NCBI GenBank assembly: GCA_029448655.1
Contig: JACCLO010000007.1
Span: 186,001-250,000 of the forward strand
Reading direction: 5' to 3'
Source: Wolfiporia cocos
Lineage: Eukaryota; Basidiomycota; Agaricomycetes; Polyporales; Phaeolaceae
Length of the DNA stretch: 64,000 bases
The first letter of the stretch is position 1; each line of letters starts with the position of its first letter. This document shows positions 10,801 to 23,047 of the stretch, piece by piece. The notes under the pieces are model-generated. The model searched no databases. It was not told the DNA's origin and worked only from the letters and a program-made list of their open reading frames with translations. Both the position numbers and the translations under genes were made by a program.

Positions 10801-13800
10801 ATGTCTCTCTCTGATTTTGAGTCTGACTTGACAGAGTTGTCCTCTTCCGAGGAAGACTATATCCCAGCACCTCGGAAGAAAAGGGCATCCAGGGTCAAGG
10901 ATGATTATAAGGTATGTGACCCCATCCTGGACCTCAATAGTCTACCTACCTCGCGATTGCTTCTTCTCAGATCCAGAATGCGTTGCGGCCGCCACGAACG
11001 ACGCAGTACTCTGCGAAAAGTCTTTATGGTAGGACAGATCATCTCATCTATCATCAGCTCATGACGATGTTGAACAGATCAGATGATTGACGAAAGAATC
11101 GACCTGAATCCAGAATATCAGCGAGGTACGTGATGGAACCTTGCCTAAAAGTGGAACATACTGGCACAAGAGGCGGAACCCAGCGGCTCATTGCCAGACT
11201 GATATGATACCATCATCAGATGTTGTTTGGCCAGAATCAAAGCAATCCGGGCTTATAGACTCTATCCTCAGAAACTATTATATCCCCCCAGTCATCTTCG
11301 GTAAATGCTGGGTGCATTAGAAGGAACATGGTTGGAGCTCATGACAACCCCTCTGTGCAGCTGTAACGGCAGAAGATGATGGGACTGAGCGACGCACCTG
11401 TATCGACGGAAAGCAGCGTTTGACATCCATCCAGATGTGTGTGGTCATCCATCGGCGTGTTTAGCAGAAAGCCTAACTTTATTCCTCCACGCAGGTTCAT
11501 GGACGGATTGGTAAGCTTCACCGTGTCGGAAAGAAGCTTTGTGTTGACGTATATGCGTGCTTCGCATAATGCAATAGATTTGCCGTGAGTGACCTCATGT
11601 CATGCTTCGTGTCTCCATTGATCATACTCGATCTGTCATTGCCATGCCTGACAGACAAAGACTCGTTAGTAAATGCATACTTCGCATTGGCTAGCATTTT
11701 GCTGACATGGTCACATCAGTGTTACAAGCAAGAGATACTGGTATAAGGACGGGCCCGGCCCGAAACGTACCCTGCTTCCAAGGCAATATATGCAAGCCTT
11801 TGCCAATAAGCAAATTACTTGTGTAGAGTATGACTGCTTGACGGATGACCAAGAACGGGAGATCTTCCAGGTACAGTACTGTTCAGCGTGGTTCTCCAGC
11901 TTTTGAAGTGACATCTTCCTTAGAGAGTACAGCTCGGCGTGGCATTGACACCTGCAGGTTTGGTATTTCTGCCACTCGATATATGCGGCCCGCTCATCTC
12001 CGGGATTTTGTTCTTCAACGCTAGAACGAATGCAAGCGAACACAGGTCCACGTTCTGCACTCATTCGCGAGATTCAATCGCAAATTCTCGGGGAAGAGGG
12101 ATTTGGCGACAGCTTGGACTGGGGGCATGCCAGAGGGCGGGACTTCCAATGCTTGGCATCTATCATTTACTTGATTGACCAGCAGCCGAATGGTAGAGCG
12201 GCCTTTCCTGGTGCCGCGCAGCTAGACAAGTGGCTGTCTCCGACCGCCACAGTATCTCCCAAGTTCCGCGCAGAGGTGCTGGACACCTTCCGGATTTTCG
12301 TCGCGCTTGTCCGAAACAAGCGATACAACGCAGCTTTCCAGAAGCCGACGCGCGTGTCGCCAATTGAGTTCACGATGACGGGGCTCCTGATCTATATCCA
12401 CCGCGCAAATTTGTCCATGACACAGCTGTCCAGCGCGATCTTTAAGATGCGCGCGGACGTCCGCGGGAAGCATGCAGATATCCGTGCGAATGGTCGTGTC
12501 ACGAAGACGATGTTCACGTTCATCAAGAAAGGGCTGAAGGCTGAAGTGCTGAAAGACGCAAAGGACGAGCCAGTTGCTGCAAATAGTGTGTCTCAGCGAA
12601 GCGAGACGCAGAAGAAGGTACAGAAGAGGAAGCGCGGAGACAGCAGCAGCGATGAGGACAGCGATGGGGACTTTCAGCCGGCCCACAAAGCCTCCCGCAC
12701 TACGTATGCAAAGGCACAGGAGACTACGAAGACAAAGCAGGCACTGTCAAAGAAACCAACGTCAAAATCAGCAACAACGAAGTCTTCACAATCCACCATG
12801 GTGTCAATCAAACCTCCTCCTCTGCCCGGGCGCTCAACAATCAACTCGTTATTGGCCCGCCAGCCACTAAGTATGCCCGAAAAGCCTGTAAAGCAACGTG
12901 CCCCGAAGGCACCCCCCGTTATACATCAAGCGGCGGACATGCCGCCGCCGTCCCGGCCTGCGTCTGCAACTCCACCTGTTCCTGCCTTGCCCCGAAGGTC
13001 TCCCGCATCCGCAGCAAGGAAAAGCAGTTTGACCGGCCGCCTGGGCGACTTGACGATTAACTCGCCAGTCATCCCAACCGCATCTCTCAATGAAATGAGT
13101 ATCGACTCTCCAATGGCCCCGGCCTCTCCTGTTGCCCCGGCCTCCCCATCTGTCCCGGCTGCCCCTGTTATTTCAGCTGCTCTACCTGTTTCCACAACCC
13201 CATTAACTGTGAAGACTGAGCCGGAGAGTGACACTGCAAGGCTGCCCCAGCTGTCTTCCAGCGCCAGCACCCCTACCAGGAGTATTCTCAAAGGCAGCGT
13301 GGACCGCTTGGCTGCCCTCCGCGCAGCCAAGCTCGCTGCCAGCTCGGATGCAACATCAAGTACCAGGGCATCTGCATCCCCTCATTCCGGGTCCGGGTCC
13401 ACCACCCCGCAATCAGGGTCCCTGATACTGACCCAGCCGACTGCAAATGACACCCAGCCGCCCCGCGACATCCTGGACAACGCGCCGCCGCTCCTGAAGC
13501 GCGAGCAGCAGCCCCCCTCGATCCCGCCCGCGGCGCCCGGTGTCAACGGCACTGTAAACGGGCACCATCCATCCCCTGCAGCAACGTCATCGTCGGCCGG
13601 CCAGCCGCCCGTGCCCGGGAACCAATCCGTCTCGATGCCCGCTGGGCAGCAGATCCACCAAGCGGACATCGAGAAGGTGCTCGCCCAGTTCGGATATGGG
13701 CGCCCTGCGCAGCCCACGCCGCCGCCTCCCCCGCCCTCGCAGCCCGAGCACCAACAGCCAGCCCCGCCCCACGATCCGCATGCGATGGACTGGGCGCCAT

Positions 13801-14456
13801 CCCCGAGTATCCCCCCAGTGGGACCTAATGGACAGTCCCCTGTGCTGAACCCTGCAGCACCTGCAGCCCCCGTGCAGCAGCACGCCAACGGCCTCGGCGT
13901 GTCCGCGCCGTCCCCCGCGCCGATCCACACACCCGCCCCGCCCGCCGACGTCTCCCAGTCCCCGCCGATGCCGCCGGCCCCGGCCCCGCATCGCACGCCA
14001 AACGGCACTCACCTCGCCAACGGACACCTCGCGAACGGCCACCCCGCGCCCGCGCCCGCGCCGCCGCCTTCGATCGCCTTGCCCGCGCCCCCGCAGCAGA
14101 CGCCCCCGCCGCTCCCGCCGCTGCCCCCGCCTGCCGCGCCCCTCCAGCGCACGGCGCACGCGGGCAGCGCGTCCACGTCCTCGCTCGACTCAGACGCGGG
14201 GCGCGCGCGCAGCCGGGAGCGGGAGCGGGACTGTGACTGGGAGCGGGGCCGCGGGCGGGCGGCCTCGCGCGAGAGGGACTGGGAGCGCAGCAGGGAGTAC
14301 ACGCGCGCGCGGGGCTACCCGCACGAGTACGCGAAGGACGAGTGGCGCGACTGGCGCCGGCACTCGGTGGGAGAGGGCCAGCGGGGGAGGGACGAGTGGG
14401 CGAGCCGGCGCGGGCGGGGATATAGCAGGGAGGAGTGGGCGCGTACGCGGTGGTAG
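10801..14456 (+). CDS. DUF262 (GmrSD N-terminal-like) protein with long disordered tail
   Basis: The function in fungi is unknown. Eleven exons: 10801-10911, 10971-11028, 11078-11125, 11220-11300, 11361-11436, 11495-11510, 11578-11584, 11655-11664, 11720-11870, 11924-11957, 12025-14456, summing in frame to 1007 residues. The DUF262 fold spans roughly residues 35-300: NPEYQRD, then CIDGKQRLTSIQ (the ParB-like DGxQR motif), then YWYKDGPG and LTPAERMQANTG. These are hallmarks of the nuclease-like N-terminal domain of the GmrSD type IV restriction enzyme; no HNH partner domain is visible. After about residue 340 the protein is basic, then Pro/Ala/Ser-rich, and it ends in an Arg-rich RS/RE/RD/W tail, suggesting a nuclear, nucleic-acid-linked role (inference). 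Exons 6-8 are only 16, 7 and 10 bp; without them the motif before YWYKD cannot be read. Confidence 0.9.
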
Positions 14457-15737
14457 GTGCGTGCTCCGCGGGTGGCCCGTGGATGGCTGGAGACGTGCCG
14501 TGATGGACCACTGGACCACACCGATCAGATCTGCGCTTCCGGAGATGGATGGCGGTGTGTGGTGCGCCCGCACGCGCCGTCGCTTCGCTGGCGTTATACC
14601 GAAAAGGGTACCAAAAAATTTCTTTTTTCGTTCGAGTCTTTGACCTAGTTGTTGTGCGCCGTCGTGGTGCGTTGAGCGCGGTTAGCTCTTTCGTGACTGG
14701 TTTTTAATGCCGGGATGCAAGACGTGCGTCCCGGTCTTCGCACACGTGTATCGACTACACGAAGCCCGACAGAAGCATCGAAGCTCGGGGCTTTTTCCAC
14801 ACTGTCTTCAGATCGTTATTTTGTTCACACACTTTCCTCCTCTACAACAGCACAACTCTTCATGTACATTACCATACGACCGGAATCACGCACGCCCGTC
14901 TCGATCGCAGCCCGCAGCCCGCGGAACGGCGTCCGCGGCCTGCGAAATGGTGGCGCGGAGCCGTCCGCCGTAGAGTTCGTGCTAGGCACGAGAGTTCAGG
15001 CCGGCTCCCGATTTCATTTTTGCCCATTCAGTCGCAGTGCACCCGGCCGACGCGCGACCCGGCTCGCGCCCCAGGTCCAGGGGCACATATGTACGTCTAT
15101 CGTACACGGTACGCCGCCTGCGCGTGCGTACGCGAGCGATGTGCCTCCGCATCTGCCAGAGAGGCCTTCTCTGGGCGCCGACGGAATCAGCGTTCATGTG
15201 GCGCTCCGCAGCGCGCGCCAACGTCACAGTATCAATGATGCACTGCGCGGCACTGCGTTGAGGACAGAGGGCGAACGTACGGAACTGCGCGGGCACGGCG
15301 CGGGCGTCGCTCCGCGGAGAATTGGGTGAGCGCGGCGCGGCGATACTTACGGCTTGTGGTTTCTGTGTCGGCCGGGAACGAACGCACGCACGCGACACTG
15401 GGTAATTAAATCAGCTGATCCAATATATCGCACACCTACCTGAGCATACTTCCGCAAGGCACACAGGCACGCAGACAATCGGGTAGGATAGCGTAGCCCT
15501 ATGGCAGCGAGGTATCATATTATTGTTTTTGGCGTGTCCGAGGGTATGTCAACAGCGTGAAAGCAGAAAGGGAACGACTCGGCGGCGCGCGGTGCGCTTC
15601 TCCGAGAGGTTGGTGTGTGTGCTGCACGGCCCGCCACAGCGGCGCGCGGCGCGGTGCGCGGTGGGTCAGTGGTGGGGGGCAGAGCGCTACGAAGGGACGG
15701 CGGGCGACGGGACCACGCGCAAAGCCGGCGCGCGCGG
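14457..15737. other. Intergenic, GC-rich, no gene recognised
   Basis: It lies between the 3' end of the DUF262 gene and the 3' end of the Kish gene. Open frames on both strands are long only because GC content is high. They are rich in Arg, Ala and Pro and show no motif. A short T-rich run near 14620-14640 follows the DUF262 stop and may belong to its 3' UTR. Confidence 0.6.
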
Positions 15738-16192
15738 TCACTGGAAGAGGATCGTGACGGCCATCGCGACGCACGCGAGCGCGACGTACGGCGAGAGGCG
15801 CTCCCCTGCGTGCAGGCGGCGAGTCAGCGGGCGCGCGCACCGGTCGCTACGCGGGGCACGCACCGATCCGCGCGGACATCCAGAAGAGGCCGAGGAACCT
15901 GTGGGCGCGTCGGCTCAGGTCAGCTTTGGTCAGGTCAAGGTCAGGCTGGGTTAGGTCGGGTGGGCTGGGGTTGGGCTGGGGCAGGTGGGGTTGGGAGGGA
16001 GCGCGGCGGACGCACCCTTCTTTGTTGCGGTCGATGAGGCGCGGCGCGACGGCGCGCACGTAGGTGCACGTGCAGATCGTGAGGAGGATGACGAGGAGCA
16101 GGGACTGGAAGTTGAACAGCGCGGACTGCGGCGGTGCGTGGGATAGGCGATGGTCAGTCTCGGGCGCGGGGCGAGTGGGAGGGGCGTACCAT
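15738..16192 (-). CDS. KSH1: Kish family Golgi membrane protein (TMEM167/KSH1)
   Basis: Kish proteins are about 72-residue Golgi membrane proteins needed for secretion. Four exons: 16192-16190 (the ATG alone), 16125-16016, 15898-15864 and 15805-15738, summing in frame to 71 residues. Exon 2 starts [18 protein letters not shown], the conserved N terminus with its first membrane helix. Then come [23 protein letters not shown] and [18 protein letters not shown], the second helix ending at the stop, as in the human and yeast proteins. Introns are 64, 117 and 58 bp; the 117-bp one contains CT/CA-rich repeats. Its small exons make it easy to miss. Upstream ATGs are not needed because MSALFNF is the family start. 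Confidence 0.93.
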
Positions 16193-17595
16193 TGCTTGAG
16201 GTTATTCAGGGGATCCAGAAGTGGTAGGTGGCGGCGCCGTGCAAGGATGAGCGGAGTGCGTGCGTGCGAGGATGGCGGGGTGCAACGCGGTGCGGATGAT
16301 GGGCCACGCGACGTGTCCGAGGTCCGCGCCTACAGCGATCAGATTAGATCGCGCTGAGCGAGCATCGTTATCTAATCTGTCTCCGCGCCTTGCCGCCGCA
16401 GAATTGATGTGTCCGCGAATGGGATGTAGAATGCACCGGTCAGGACTTGTGGCGTGATGTTGCTGACATTCGCGTCTCATGGGGTGGCTGTTGCATGTCG
16501 GAAATTTCAAATGACCATTGCAATCAATTCTTGACGAATACCGTTCATGACTAGTGACTAGTGACTCGTTGCAGCGCATCACGATAGCATTCCAATGGCA
16601 TGTCAACCGGTAATCATGAGAGCTGTCTAATGTACAGGGCGGCATGCCATCCACGACTGCTTTGTTCGCAGCCTCCCTGGCAGAAAGACAGCGAGAGGCA
16701 GGGTACTAAATTGCCGTTGGCATCCAGCCCGTCAATAGCCGACCGCGCGCCATATGCTGCGGTGCTTATCGGTGTCCCCTACTGATCGCCGTCAGCTTGG
16801 CACCACAGAAGACGGACGCAATCATTCCGGAATGGCCATTGGCCGATAGTTGAGCGGGAACTGCAAGCTGCACCGCGTTGAAGTCGGAGGCGGTGTTCTA
16901 AAGTGGAGGATGTTGCTGCCATGCGAGTCGAGGATACCGCTCGACTGGTCACGCAGTGATCGTGATTGCGCTCCGCTCATACATTCTTGACAGCGGGCGG
17001 GCCGCTACGGTGGACAGTGCCTGACTGAAACGAATGCAGAGGAGCGACCGCGGTGCGCCGAGCAGGCCTAGAGCGCGCAGAATGCGCTACAGCGCCATCA
17101 TAATTCAATAGACGGTCAGGTGGGGAGATGAGCCACAGGGACAAGTACTATGCTTATGGCGAGCTACTCGCTGTAGAGGCGAAATACGCTCGATGCGCAA
17201 GTGGATATCACGTTCGAGCCATTTCGCGTCGGACGTGTCTACGTGACTCCATTTGCCACTGTACCATTATGGCAGGTTTCCTACTTAATTAGGCAACCCT
17301 TCCACTCTGCTTCAAATGTGTCGTCATTTTTCATCGGCTCTCAACCCATGTGTGTCCAGCCATCCCCTCAAGAGGAGGCTCACGACTAGGAGGTCACTTG
17401 CAAGTCGTATGCCGCCACCGTTCGTATCGTCACGGCCTTCTCGCGCCTACACAATCGGCGACCTGCCATCTTCCTCCGACCCTCATGGTCCCGCTTATGT
17501 GAGCAGCCACAAGGCCCCCGGCCAGTGCCCGGAGGCTTATCGCGGAGAGTACATATACCTCCCCGCGTCCGTCGTCCGCAGCGCGTCCGCCGAGC
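16193..17595. other. Intergenic between two divergent genes, no gene recognised
   Basis: It contains the promoters of KSH1 (-) and the OPT gene (+). The sequence gctactagtgac-like region at 16549-16567 is a short direct repeat of GACTAGT. No family motif is seen in any frame. A TACATATACC stretch about 45 bases upstream of the OPT start could act as a TATA element, but this is weak. Confidence 0.55.
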
Positions 17596-20500
17596 ATGTC
17601 TGTCCTCCTCGACGCCACAGACAAGCGGCGCTCCGTCGCCAGCTCGGGCTCCCTCGACGACAAGCTCGACGCCGAGAAGCAAGGTGCGCACGCCTGGCGA
17701 TGTGCGCGCGCCGGGGCACTCACCTGCCCGCGCAGTGTACGCGGCCCCGGTCGCCGAGTTTGACGACCCGAACATCGACCGCGATGCGCTCATCCTCGGT
17801 GCGTGCGGGCGCTGCTGGGCGGCGTGGCGGTGCGCTGACGGCGCTGCAGAGGACGACTCGCCGTACCCCGAGGTGCGCTCGGCGGTGGCGAACACGGACG
17901 ACTGGGACATGCCGGTGTGCACGTTCCGCGCGTGGGTCGTCGGCGTCGCGTGGGCGATGATCGTCCCGGGCATGAACCAGTTCTTCTTCTTCCGCTACCC
18001 GTCCGTGATCGTGACCGGGGTGCGTGTCCGGGGCTAGGTCTTGCCCCCGCTGACCCGCCCCAGATCGTCGCCCAGCTGCTCGCGTTCCCCGTCTGCCGCC
18101 TGTGGGCGCGCATCGTCCCCCGCGTCAAGCTCTTTGGCCTGTCCCTCAACCCCGGCCCGTTCACGGTCAAGGAGCACGTCCTGATCACCATCATGGCCAC
18201 CGTCGGGTACAACTCGGCGTACGCGGTGCGTCCCGCGCCCTCTGGCCACGCCCCCGCTCACACGCCCGCAGACGGACATCGTCGCCGTCCAGCGCGTGTA
18301 CTACAACCAGGTCTGGAACTTTAGCTACCAGTGGATGATGGTCATGTCCACCCAGCTCGTGCGTCCCCCCCGTCCCCCGCCGCCGTGCTCTCACCGCCCG
18401 CCCAGATCGGGTTCTCCATCGGCGGCGTGTGCCGCCGCTTCCTCGTCCAGCCGCCCTCGATGATCTGGCCGACGAACCTCGTCACCTGCGCGCTCTTCAA
18501 CACCCTCCACTCCACGCAGTACGCCGGGATCGGCTCCCGCGGGGGCATCTCGCGCGAGCGCTTCTTCGCCTGCGCCTTCGCCGCCTCCTGCGCGTGGTTC
18601 TTCTTCCCCGGGTACATCTTCACCGCCCTGAGCGTCTTCAGCTGGGTCTGCTGGATCGCCCCCAAGAACGTCGTCGTCAACCAGCTCTTTGGCTACCAGA
18701 ACGGCCTCGGCATGAGCCTCGTCACCTTTGACTGGAGCCAGGTGCGCCCCCGCGTGCACGCCCGCGCCGAGACTGACTCCCCCCCAGATCGCGTACATCG
18801 GCTCGCCGCTCGCGACCCCGTGGTGGGCCGAGGCGAACGTCGCCTTCGGCTTCGTCCTCTTCTTCTGGGTGCTCACCCCCGTGCTCTACTACACCAACAC
18901 CTGGTACGCCGCGTACCTGCCCATCTCGTCCCGCACCTCGTACGACAACCGCGGCAACGCGTACGACGTCACCCGCATCCTCACCCCCGACGCGACCCTC
19001 GACCTCGCCGCGTACGAGGCCTACTCGCCCCTCTTCCTCAGCACCACCTTCGCCATGGCCTACGGCCTCTCCTTCGCGAGCATCACCAGCACCATCGTCC
19101 ACACCCTCCTCTACTTCCGCAAGCAGATCTGGGTCCAGAGCAGGCGCAGCCTCTCCGAGCAGCCCGACATCCACGCCCGCCTCATGAACCGCTACCCGCA
19201 GGTGCCCGAGTGGTGGTACGGCTGCATATTCGGTGCGCAGCTCCAGCCGCTCGCCGGTGCGCGCTGACCACGCCGCAGTGTCCATGTTCGTCTTCGCGGT
19301 CGTGTCGATCGAGGTGTGGGACACCCAGTTCCCCGTCTGGGCGCTCATCCTCGCGCTGCTCATCTGTGCGTGCCCGCCGCCCGCCCCGCGCTGACCCCCG
19401 CTCACCCGCGCGCCAGCGTTCGTGTACACCGTCCCGTGCGGGATGATCCAGGCGATCACGAACCAGCAGATCGGCCTAAAGTGCGTACGCGCGCCGTGCC
19501 GGTGGGTGCTGTCCCGGCTGATGCCCGCGCGCGCACAGCGTCGTCACGGAGCTCATCATCGGCTACGCGCTCCCCGGGCGCCCGATCGCGATGATGATGT
19601 TCAAGACGTGGGGGTACATCTCCATGTTCCAGGCGCTCCAGTTCGCGTCCGACATGAAGCTCGGGCACTACATGAAGATCCCGTGAGTCCCCCGCACGCC
19701 CGCCCGCACGCGCACGCGCACGCACGCTGACCGCCCGCAGGCCGCGCCCGATGTTCTTCGCGCAGGTGATCGCGTCCGTGATCGGCGGCACCGTCCAGCT
19801 CGGCGTGCAGGCGTGGATGTTCACGAACATCGAGGACATGTGCTCGCCCACGCAGAAGGACAGGTTCATCGTGCGTCGCTCTCTCGTCCGCGCGCGCGCG
19901 CGCTGACAGACCCGCTCGCCCGCCCCCGCGCAGTGCCCCTCGACGGAGGTGTTCGGCACCGCGTCCATCGTCTGGGGCGTCATCGGCCCCGCGCGGCAGT
20001 TCTCAAAGGGCCAGATCTACTAGTGCGTCCCGCTCGCTCTTTCCCCTCGAGCCGCTGACCGACGCGCGCGCGCGCGCAGCGGGCTGACGTTCTTCTTCGT
20101 CGTGGGCGCGGTCTGCCCGCTCGTGTCCTACCTCGCCGCGCGCCGCTGGCCGCACTCGCTCCTCAAGTACGTCAACTTCCCGGTCATCTTCAACGGCACG
20201 TCCTACATCCCGCCCGCGTCCGCGGTGAACTACGTCCCCTGGGCGATCGTCGGCTTCGTCTTCAACTTCCTCATCCGCCGCCGCCACTTTTCGTGGTGGA
20301 CAAAGTACAACTGTGCGTCGCCCGCGTGGCTCGCGGCGGGCGTTCTCGGCTGACGCGTGCGCACGGCAGACATCCTCTCCGCGGCGCTCGACTCGGGCGT
20401 CGCCATCGCGCTCATCCTCATCTTCTTCTGCCTGCAGTACCCCCGCGACGGCACGATCGGCGCGGGCAACATCGAAAAGTGGTGGGGCAACACCGTCTGG

Positions 20501-20639
20501 CAGAACACGGCGGACTACAACGGGACCGCGTTCAAGCCGATCGTCGGCTCGTTTGGGTGCGTCGCGCCCCGGCTCTGCGCGTCCGCCTTTTTTTAACTGA
20601 CCCCCCCCCCCCTTCCCGCCCAGCCCGCAGCGTTGGTAG
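17596..20639 (+). CDS. OPT-family oligopeptide transporter
   Basis: Proton-coupled importer of small peptides or related metal/peptide conjugates, in the plasma membrane. Fifteen exons (17596-17683, 17736-17798, 17850-18019, 18064-18225, 18272-18358, 18406-18741, 18788-19232, 19279-19365, 19417-19480, 19539-19682, 19741-19870, 19934-20022, 20080-20312, 20370-20556, 20624-20639) sum in frame to 766 residues, the normal size. Family marks are [17 protein letters not shown] near residue 130, many hydrophobic helices, and near the end [20 protein letters not shown]. The last exon encodes only GPQRW and a stop, a usual end for fungal OPTs. Nearly every donor site is GTGCG, and introns and exons are very GC-rich. 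The substrate cannot be inferred from sequence alone. Confidence 0.95.
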
Positions 20640-22148
20640 GCGTCGCGGGGGAGGGTGGTTTTCGATACCCCGGTCTGGTGATGCGCTGTATTTGCTGTGG
20701 CGGGCCTCCGCGTGTATTTTATTGCTATCGTGCTCTATTGCTATCGTGCTCTGATTTTTGGCAAAGTAGAGGGTGCCGCCCCATTACGGATTCAGACTTA
20801 CATCATTGTGGCGACGGACATCGCGAGGCCAGAAGGAACCGCACCCACAGCAGCCAGCAGTCCCCGTCTGCCCGGGCTCTCGGAGTGGCAGCCGAGCCAC
20901 ACGCTCGTCCCGAGGCCCCCCGCGGCAGACGTGCATGCTGCAAACCTTCGCCGGCGCATTGCGCAACCGCCCGCGCTAGGCCGCCTATGGTCTGCGATGA
21001 TGCAGGCGCGGCGGGCTCGCAGACCGCGGGGATGGTGCCCCGCCAGGCGAGAGCCTCCCGGATTCGACGCTGCAGCGCGCTCGGGAACGGGAGGCTGGCG
21101 CGTTCGCGCGGCGCTGCCTCGTCTGCGCTGATAGCTCACGAAGCACTCGCGGTGCATTCAGTAGGGAGACGGCTATCGCCTTGCGAGTCGAGATCGTGCG
21201 TGCGTGCGCACCTGGCCCCCGACTGCAGCTGCAGCCTCGAAGGCAGATTCCACGGCACGGCTCGCGGCCATCGCACGGCACGCGTATACGGCAGCGTCGC
21301 CATATTCGCGCGTCCTACCGCGAGCCTGGCTCGAGACTGGTGCAGCTGCCCGCGGTGCACGGCACGCGATGCCGCACACGCTCCGCCCCCAGTGCGCTCC
21401 GTACTTCCCCCTATCGCACCGCGCGATGCCTGCCGTCAGTCTGCCTCGCACGTTACGCGCCGTTGATACGCCACAGGCACGGTTGAATGTGGGCATCTGC
21501 GTCCGAGCCTGAGCGCGCCGCGGAGGGCGGGGTGAGCTCAGCATCAGCTATAGGGCTCTAGCGCACAGCCAGAGTGCCGGTGTGGCACCCCGGGGGTGTT
21601 ATCGCGCAGAGGAGGCGCATCTGGCCTGTGCTGCAGGACGTGCTCGGGGGTCGCCGACCCGGGAACCTACCTTGCGCGCTGCACTTGGCGCAGATATGGG
21701 AGTCTCTGCTAGCCATGTGTGATCAGCCGCGGACATCAAACAAACGCGGCCTGGCGCAGATCGTCGAAGTGGTCTGAGCGTCGAACCGCACCCACACGCC
21801 TTCGCACACAGGATGGCGGACGCAGGGAATCCGAACCCAGATCGCGAAGCGCGAAGCACGATGCACGATGCGCGTGGGCAACGCTGGACGCTGCCCGAGC
21901 TTCCCGGGCTGTGGGAGCGGCGTGCGGTAGGATGTGTGGCCTTCGAGGTAGATCTCCCTGCGGGTGCTTCTGCCGATTGTGATTCGGCCGGGCCGTTGGG
22001 CGCGGTCTGTCTTCTTGCTGGGAGAACAGCGCTGCATTCCAGCGCGCCGCAAGCGGAATGGACATTCGCGACTAGATTTTCGAGATGGCTACCTAAACAG
22101 CAGATACAGACGAGTCTATGCAGCATCGCCGAGGAGGGGGGGATATAA
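20640..22148. other. Intergenic between convergent genes, no gene recognised
   Basis: GC-rich DNA between the 3' ends of the OPT and cyclophilin genes. A 277-residue frame overlaps the end of the OPT gene, but its composition (Arg, Ala, Ser, Pro, Cys) and lack of motifs suggest chance. TATTGCTATCGTGCTC occurs twice in tandem at about 20720-20752. About 20 bases upstream of the cyclophilin stop lies an A/T-rich patch that may be its 3' UTR. Confidence 0.55.
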
Positions 22149-23047
22149 TTATACAGTGCCAGAGCTCGTGATCGTGACCTTCTGCTTGGGCCTACCTGAG
22201 TCGGTGCCGACGGCCTCGACGGCCTTGACGATGTCCATGCCCTCGACGACCTCGCCAAAGACGACGTGCTTTCCATCCAGCCAGGACGTCACGACGGTTG
22301 TAATGAAGAACTGCATGCAAGGGTCAGATATCGTCACAACGTGGGAGAGAGATGGAGAATGGCAGGGCGGGAAAATGGCAGAGGTGAACGGGCAAATGAG
22401 TGCAGATCGTGACGCACTTGCGAACCGTTCGTGTTAGGCCCGGCGTTCGCCATGGAGAGCAGGCCGGGCTTCGAGTGCCGGAGCTTAAAGTTTTCATCTG
22501 TGCGTAAGTACGTGCAACATCAGAGCTATGAGTCGCGTTATGAGAGGAGATCGACTGACCAGCAAACTTCTCCCCGTAGATCGACTTGCCACCCGTCCCG
22601 TTGTGTCGCGTGAAGTCACCGCCCTGGAGCATGAACTAACATGCCATAAGGTAAAGGTAGGCTGGCCGACATGCGCTCGGGCTTACGTTAGGGATGATAC
22701 GGTGAAAGATGCTCCCGGAGTAGCCAAACCCATGCTGACCAGTCGCGAGCTCGCGGAAGTTGCGCGCCGTCTTGGGTACGACATCGTCGTAGAGCTTGAA
22801 CACGATGCGTCCCGCGGGCCGTGAGTCGATGGCGATGTCAAACTATCCGCGCGGCACGTCAGCATTCGTGGTACAACAGTCGTCCGCTACAGTATGCACG
22901 TCCGGGACGAAGGTGGGTACTCACGAAGACGTTCGACCTGCGCGTCGCGTCAGCACCTCTATAGAACAAAGATATGATCGAGATTAGCTACATTGGTGTG
23001 CTGGCAGCGGAGGCAGAGGTGGCGAAGCGACGAAGGAACGAGGCCAT
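22149..23047 (-). CDS. Cyclophilin-type peptidyl-prolyl isomerase with N-terminal leader
   Basis: Catalyses cis-trans isomerisation of prolyl bonds and is the expected target of cyclosporin A. Six exons: 23047-22992, 22937-22925 (13 bp), 22842-22687, 22635-22560, 22497-22418 and 22310-22149, summing in frame to 180 residues. The catalytic domain begins [20 protein letters not shown] and includes [16 protein letters not shown] (active Arg and Phe), [12 protein letters not shown] and [11 protein letters not shown] (the cyclosporin-binding Trp and His). It ends [15 protein letters not shown]. Ahead of it, residues 1-18 ([18 protein letters not shown]) are basic, hydroxylated and free of acid residues, like a mitochondrial presequence; this location is an inference. 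The Met of MSNVFF is split by intron 1, so the short cytosolic form cannot start there without another transcript. Confidence 0.95.

Noticed and set aside
13382..14573. Long minus-strand frames opposite the DUF262 tail
   Set aside because: They mirror the GC-rich Pro/Ala repeats of the real gene; Gly/Arg-rich composition, no domain.
15523..16037. Plus-strand frames of 106-143 residues around 15.5-16.0 kb
   Set aside because: They are antisense to the Kish gene, whose spliced exons match a known family along the whole length.
20633..21466. A 277-residue plus-strand frame after the OPT gene
   Set aside because: It overlaps the last OPT exon in another frame, is rich in Arg, Ala, Ser and Pro as expected by chance in GC-rich DNA, and has no motif.
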